NCBI GenBank assembly: GCA_913051905.1
Contig: CAJXBY010000087.1
Location: 1 to 10,607, forward strand
Direction: 5' to 3'
DNA from: an uncultured Gammaproteobacteria bacterium
GTDB lineage: Bacteria > Pseudomonadota > Gammaproteobacteria > Arenicellales > UBA868
DNA length: 10,607 bases
Within the stretch, counting starts at the first letter, position 1. Every line of letters starts with the position of its first letter. This document shows positions 8,048 through 10,607 of the stretch, piece after piece. Made by a program: the position numbers and the translations under genes. The notes beneath the pieces were generated by a model that was not told the origin of the DNA, did not search any database, and was given only the letters and a program-made list of their open reading frames with translations.

Positions 8048-8063
8048 ATTATTCTGCCCCTGT
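8048..8063 (-). promoter_or_regulatory. Conserved 16-base element, copy facing the amidohydrolase gene
   Basis: On the minus strand this reads ACAGGGGCAGAATAAT and ends 15 bases before the amidohydrolase ATG. It matches the element at 8415-8430 in 15 of 16 positions, in opposite orientation. AATAAT at its end could serve as a -10 hexamer. That would give a very short leader and fits the missing Shine-Dalgarno of this gene (inference). Confidence 0.45.
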
Positions 8064-8167
8064 GATCCACCCAAGACCTGCACATTGGCCAGGCAACCAG
8101 CTCCTCAGCAGATCGACCGTCTGTAATGCGCTGCATTGAGACAATACGCCATAGCGCGGAATTTAGA

Positions 8168-8204
8168 AAAATAGGGAAAGGGAAACGCCCACCGAAGTGG
8201 GCGC
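8168..8204 (-). terminator. Rho-independent terminator with a C(UUCG)G tetraloop, for the small minus-strand transcript
   Basis: Read on the minus strand, CGCCCAC, TTCG and GTGGGCG form a perfect 7-bp GC-rich stem with the extra-stable C(UUCG)G loop (8204-8187). The stem is followed by TTTCCCTTTCCC and then TATTTTT. The T-run is interrupted but pyrimidine-only. On the plus strand the hairpin is followed by no T-run, so the direction is minus. It lies about 50 bases after the stop of the 24-codon ORF and would end that transcript before the amidohydrolase gene. Confidence 0.65.
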
Positions 8205-8218
8205 CGTGACTGGTCATC

Positions 8219-8253
8219 CCAGTGAACACTGTCACTGGACAGGGTGTTACCCT
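8219..8253 (-). repeat. Two small hairpins in the 3' part of the minus-strand mini-transcript
   Basis: Positions 8238-8232 and 8225-8219 (CCAGTGA and TCACTGG on the minus strand) form a perfect 7-bp stem with a 6-base loop. Positions 8253-8249 and 8245-8241 (AGGGT and ACCCT) form a 5-bp stem with a 3-base loop that overlaps the stop codon of the small ORF. With the terminator they make a tightly folded 3' end, more than a simple mRNA needs. Confidence 0.5.
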
Positions 8254-8327
8254 TAACTCAGGAGGTCGCTCTCAAGTTGAGAAGAAACACCAAAGCCCAC
8301 TGAGAAGAAACGCATATCACTAGACAT
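8253..8327 (-). CDS. 24-residue small ORF with an exceptionally strong ribosome binding site
   Basis: The ORF runs from ATG at 8327 to TAA at 8253-8255. The peptide begins MSSDMRFF, has a hydrophobic centre SVGFGVSS and ends QLESDLLS. It has no Cys and no clear signal or membrane segment. Seven bases lie between GGAGG and the ATG, and 12 contiguous bases (AAGGAGGTGATC) are complementary to the 16S rRNA 3' tail. A promoter-like pair lies upstream and a terminator downstream, so this is a complete, independent small gene by its layout. An in-frame ATG at 8354 would give 33 residues but lacks a ribosome binding site. I do not recognise the peptide. Possibilities are a small functional protein, a precursor peptide, a leader peptide controlling the downstream amidohydrolase, or a regulatory RNA whose coding capacity is incidental. 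It lacks the E-x3-Y motif of PqqA, and no peptide-modifying radical SAM enzyme is in the window. Confidence 0.6.
   Translation of the reverse strand: MSSDMRFFSVGFGVSSQLESDLLS
8278..8311 (-). repeat. 11-base direct repeat inside the small ORF
   Basis: GTTTCTTCTCA occurs twice on the minus strand, at 8311-8301 and 8288-8278. The copies are 23 bases apart, so they are read in different frames (RFFS in one, VSSQ in the other). This suggests selection at the RNA or DNA level rather than a peptide repeat, though chance cannot be excluded. Confidence 0.5.
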
Positions 8328-8330
8328 GTG

Positions 8331-8345
8331 ATCACCTCCTTTAAA
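8331..8345 (-). promoter_or_regulatory. Extended Shine-Dalgarno of the 24-codon ORF
   Basis: The minus strand reads TTTAAAGGAGGTGAT and continues CAC before the ATG. AAGGAGGTGATC is the exact complement of the conserved 3' end of 16S rRNA, far longer than the 4-5 base matches of the neighbouring genes. AGGAGGT (8340-8334) can also pair with ACCTCCT (8266-8260) near the end of the same ORF. Confidence 0.75.
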
Positions 8346-8364
8346 GTTGTTCATCGGGTGATAG

Positions 8365-8393
8365 AGTGTAGGAGGAAGTTGTTGCCGCTGCAA
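8365..8393 (-). promoter_or_regulatory. Putative sigma70-like promoter for the 24-codon ORF
   Basis: On the minus strand, TTGCAG (8393-8388) and TACACT (8370-8365) are separated by exactly 17 bases. TACACT matches the -10 consensus at 4/6 positions, and the -35 keeps TTG. A start near 8358 gives a leader of about 30 bases, ending in the strong Shine-Dalgarno. The whole transcript would be about 185 bases to the terminator. Confidence 0.45.
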
Positions 8394-8414
8394 TGGCGGT
8401 GGCACAATGGTCAA

Positions 8415-8430
8415 ACAGGGACAGAATAAT
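8415..8430 (+). promoter_or_regulatory. Conserved 16-base element, copy facing the dienelactone hydrolase gene
   Basis: On the plus strand this reads ACAGGGACAGAATAAT. It ends 52 bases before the hydrolase ATG and is the inverted partner of 8048-8063, with one mismatch. AATAAT or TAATAT could act as a -10 hexamer for the hydrolase gene, but no good -35 is seen. A transcription factor site shared by the two flanking genes is the alternative. Confidence 0.45.
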
Positions 8431-8482
8431 ATGGTCGGAAGCGGCCCCGGACACCCAACACGGAATTGTGGAGAACTGACGA

Positions 8483-9214
8483 ATGATCGAACGCGACGTT
8501 GACATCCAGACCGATGACGGCCTTATGGCTACATTTATAACCCACCCACAATCGGGTGGCCCGTTCCCTGTGGTCCTGTTCCTGATGGATGCCCCCGGCA
8601 AGCGCGAAGAGCTTCACGACATGGCCCGCCGTATCAGCGCCACAGGCTACTACGTCATGCTGTCGAACCTCTATTACCGCGATGTCCCATCGTTTACGGT
8701 GCACCGTGAAGACCCCACCAGCTCCCAGTTCATGTTCAAGCTGATGTCAAATCTCAGTAACGCGATGGTCGCCAAGGACGCTGCGGCGATGATCGACCAC
8801 GCCCGGGCAGACTCTGCAGCCGATGCCAGCCGGGTCGGGACAACCGGTTACTGCATGAGTGGTCCTTTCGCACTGTGGATTGCCGCAGAGTTTCCGGATG
8901 TCGTGAAATCCGCTGCCTCGATCCACGGTGTGAAGCTTGCGCTCGATGCCGACGACTCACCCCATCGACGTGTGGGAGACATCTCCGGTGAAGTCCTGGT
9001 GATGGCGGCCGAACATGATCACTTTGTTGATCGGCCCCACTACGACCGGCTGGTCGCAGCCTTGGAGGCAGCGGGAACCAACGCCTACTGTGAGTGGGTG
9101 CTCGAGACCGAACACGGATTTGTTTTTCCGCAGCGAGCCAAATTTCACAAGGCGGGAGCCGAACGCCATTGGGAACTGCTCCAGGGTCTGTTTGATCGAA
9201 CCCTCAAAAACTGA
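8483..9214 (+). CDS. Dienelactone hydrolase-family alpha/beta hydrolase
   Basis: This encodes 243 residues, the usual length of the family. The start ATG at 8483 has GGAG nine bases upstream. The catalytic triad is visible: C124 in GYCMSG (the Cys nucleophile typical of dienelactone hydrolases rather than Ser), D179 in AAEHDHFV, and H211 in TEHGFVFP. The order and spacing match the classic enzyme (C123, D171, H202). The N-terminal strand and FLMDAPGKREELHDMARR form the usual early part of the fold. There is no signal peptide, so it should be cytoplasmic. Classic members open the lactone ring of dienelactone in chlorocatechol breakdown, but many homologues act on other esters or lactones. No other ortho-cleavage genes are present, so the substrate is open. 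It is divergent from the amidohydrolase and convergent with the cyclase-like gene, with a 49-base gap lacking a clear terminator. Confidence 0.9.
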   Translation: MIERDVDIQTDDGLMATFITHPQSGGPFPVVLFLMDAPGKREELHDMARRISATGYYVMLSNLYYRDVPSFTVHREDPTSSQFMFKLMSNLSNAMVAKDAAAMIDHARADSAADASRVGTTGYCMSGPFALWIAAEFPDVVKSAASIHGVKLALDADDSPHRRVGDISGEVLVMAAEHDHFVDRPHYDRLVAALEAAGTNAYCEWVLETEHGFVFPQRAKFHKAGAERHWELLQGLFDRTLKN

Positions 9215-9263
9215 AAAGCGAAAACCTTTCTGGCCAGTGTACACCGCACGGGCGATACAGCCA

Positions 9264-10607
9264 TCAGGACACGCTCTGCAGAAGCGCCTTCGCCTCGCGC
9301 AAGGGCGGCTTCTCGAACCCCTCGCTGAACCGGCTGACGGTTTCGATCAGCAGGTCACGGGCTTCTTCTGAGCGCTGCCTCGAAGACCACAGACGCGCGA
9401 GTCCGCAGGCCGCGATCAGTTCGAATCCCAAAGCCTCCTGTTTCTGAGCGGTGCCAAGCGCCACCTGGTACTGTTGTTCTGCGACAGCGGAATCACCCTC
9501 GCTCAAAACATCAGCCATGACCGCCTGCAGCAACGGTTCCCAGCGCCGCTCTCCAGTCTGATCGAGTACCGCTAGTGCACTTTCAAGTACCGGAACGGCG
9601 TCTTCGTAGCGCCCGACATTCGCCAGCTGCTGTGCATAGATCGCCTGAAAATACGGCTGCCTCAGACGACTTCCGGCTGCTTCTCGAGCAGCGATCCCGG
9701 CTTCCATCTCGCCAAATCCATCTGCGTTGCCCATGTTGACCTTGGCCCAGCCAATAAGAATCTCGGCATTCAGACGCCAAGAGGTAAGGCCATATTTTAT
9801 GCAGCTTGCCGCGGTCTGTTCTGCCATCTCCCGGACCCGTTCTGCCTCACCCAGAAACTGGCTGAACATCGCGGCCTGGGTCTCCGCCATCATCAGTGAC
9901 GGTGGATGTTTCAGTTTACGGGCCAGTTCAACAGCATTGTTGGCCGATTCTTCGGCCTGGTCAAAGTAGCCCAGCGACCAGCTGGTGAGGTTTCGGTGCA
10001 CGTAGCCGCAAACACCCGCGTCGTGGTCACCGTACATGACCATGCTCTGGCTGTGTTTCTCCAGATCATAAAGGGCCAGGCCCTCCTCGGTGTGTTGATG
10101 AGTTTTTATGTGGTTCCCGACGTGTCCGTCAGTGGTCCAGGCAGAGTGATGGGCCTGCAGTAAATAAGTCGAGTCGGATAGATCCCGGCCGATCGTGACG
10201 ATGTCATCGGCGCTGGTCCGGGCCGACCCAAAATTTCCGCTGACCTGATGATGCAGCCAGAGACCCCAGGTCGCGGTAAACCTGTCCTCCGCCCGGCCGG
10301 ATCGCTCGGCCAGTTCCAGTGCATGCCGATAAGTCTCGGCAACCACCTGGGAACCCGAGCCGTGGGCATTCATCAATGCCGGGCCCTTCAGCAGCACGGT
10401 AGCAAGTTCGAGCTGTGCGCGGTCTTCAGTATCCAAAATAGCGGCAAGTTCCGCTTCGGCCGATGCAATATGCGCCAGCGCTTCCACCGTCGCCGAGCGG
10501 TCAAACGACAAACGCACTGCATTCAGCCAGAATTCAATAGCACTGTGCGCCACGCCGGCGGCCGCATAGTGCCGGGCCAAAAGCTCGGGCTGACGTTGGC
10601 ACACCTC
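9264..10607 (-). CDS. C-terminal TPR region of a cyclase/ATPase-type signalling protein, 5' end outside window
   Basis: The frame is open from the right edge to the TGA at 9264-9266, giving 447 visible residues and no start in view. The visible start, QPELLARHYAAAGVAHSAIEFWLNA, is the typical junction that follows the AAA-type ATPase domain in adenylate/guanylate cyclase-ATPase-TPR proteins. The rest is helical repeat sequence, such as ETYRHALELAERSG, YFDQAEESANNAVELARKL, REMAEQTAASCIKYGL and YEDAVPVLESALAVLDQTG. It includes the family's YGDHDAGVCGYVHRNLTSWS and GWAKVNMGNADGFGEMEAGI, and ends FSEGFEKPPLREAKALL, a typical C-terminus of this group. The region probably mediates protein contacts or ligand sensing in the cytoplasm. 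Whether the missing N-terminus carries a cyclase, a kinase or a DNA-binding domain cannot be seen here. Confidence 0.8.
   Translation of the reverse strand, partial: EVCQRQPELLARHYAAAGVAHSAIEFWLNAVRLSFDRSATVEALAHIASAEAELAAILDTEDRAQLELATVLLKGPALMNAHGSGSQVVAETYRHALELAERSGRAEDRFTATWGLWLHHQVSGNFGSARTSADDIVTIGRDLSDSTYLLQAHHSAWTTDGHVGNHIKTHQHTEEGLALYDLEKHSQSMVMYGDHDAGVCGYVHRNLTSWSLGYFDQAEESANNAVELARKLKHPPSLMMAETQAAMFSQFLGEAERVREMAEQTAASCIKYGLTSWRLNAEILIGWAKVNMGNADGFGEMEAGIAAREAAGSRLRQPYFQAIYAQQLANVGRYEDAVPVLESALAVLDQTGERRWEPLLQAVMADVLSEGDSAVAEQQYQVALGTAQKQEALGFELIAACGLARLWSSRQRSEEARDLLIETVSRFSEGFEKPPLREAKALLQSVS

Noticed and set aside
8029..8235. 68-codon minus-strand ORF overlapping the terminator
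   Set aside because: It has no ribosome binding site, runs through the terminator hairpin and into the amidohydrolase start, and resembles no known protein.
8253..8327. Small ORF as a PqqA-type precursor peptide
   Set aside because: The length and strong ribosome binding site fit, but the conserved E-x3-Y pair is missing and no pqq genes are in the window.
8328..8345. Plus strand reads like the 3' tail of 16S rRNA (GATCACCTCCTTTAA)
   Set aside because: The flanking sequence has none of the conserved 3' end of 16S rRNA (no helix 45 region) and no spacer tRNA or 23S follows. On the other strand it forms a Shine-Dalgarno at ideal distance from an ATG, which explains it better.
8253..8354. 33-codon version of the small ORF from the in-frame ATG at 8354
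   Set aside because: No ribosome binding site precedes 8354, and the extension would be translated from the Shine-Dalgarno bases themselves.
1..10607. CRISPR array, insertion sequence, tRNA or prophage genes
   Set aside because: I saw no regularly spaced repeats, transposase motifs, terminal repeats or tRNA-like cloverleaf; nearly all sequence is accounted for by ordinary chromosomal genes.

Overview
The window looks like a chromosomal segment of a moderately GC-rich proteobacterium. An uncultivated or environmental gammaproteobacterium is most likely. The main pointer is an AcpH-type acyl carrier protein phosphodiesterase, a family typical of Gammaproteobacteria. The paired 2Fe-2S and molybdopterin dehydrogenase genes, the dienelactone hydrolase and the ATP-grasp acyl-CoA synthetase suggest a metabolically flexible heterotroph. 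No tRNA, rRNA, transposase, CRISPR array or prophage gene is visible.

Layout from left to right. (1) Positions 2-1021 (+) hold the C-terminal half of an ADP-forming acyl-CoA synthetase, cut by the window edge. (2) Positions 1109-1900 (-), convergent with it, encode an Fe(II)/2-oxoglutarate oxygenase of the HalD/BesD type that keeps the metal-binding Asp. A divergent 302-base gap follows, with a promoter-like pair and a perfect 8-bp dyad. (3) Positions 2203-3503 (+) hold a two-gene unit, a HAD phosphatase overlapping AcpH by four bases (GTGA). (4) Positions 3506-3811 (-) encode a small uncharacterised protein with a Cys cluster. (5) Positions 3968-6537 (-) encode a two-subunit isoquinoline 1-oxidoreductase-like dehydrogenase, with a 2Fe-2S subunit and a Tat-exported molybdopterin subunit overlapping by ATGA. 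(6) Positions 6683-8032 (-) encode a metal-dependent amidohydrolase. (7) Positions 8033-8482 are a 450-base region between divergent genes, discussed below. (8) Positions 8483-9214 (+) encode a dienelactone hydrolase-family protein. (9) Positions 9264-10607 (-) hold the TPR-rich C-terminal part of a large cyclase/ATPase-type signalling protein, cut by the right edge.

The most unusual part is 8033-8482. On the minus strand it carries what looks like a complete miniature transcription unit. It has a sigma70-like promoter (TTGCAG, 17 bases, TACACT) and a Shine-Dalgarno with 12 contiguous bases complementary to the 16S rRNA tail. A 24-codon ORF follows (8253-8327), then two small hairpins and a C(UUCG)G terminator hairpin. 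The transcript could fold so that ACCUCCU near the end of the ORF pairs with its own AGGAGGU, and the start codon can sit in the loop of a local hairpin. The same gap holds two inverted copies (15 of 16 bases identical) of ACAGGGrCAGAATAAT, one facing the amidohydrolase and one facing the hydrolase. This suggests shared control of the two flanking genes.

Functionally, AcpH and the HAD phosphatase may act together in acyl carrier protein or phosphopantetheine turnover (inference). The amidohydrolase, dehydrogenase and dienelactone hydrolase could form a local catabolic neighbourhood, but no substrate can be read from the sequence.
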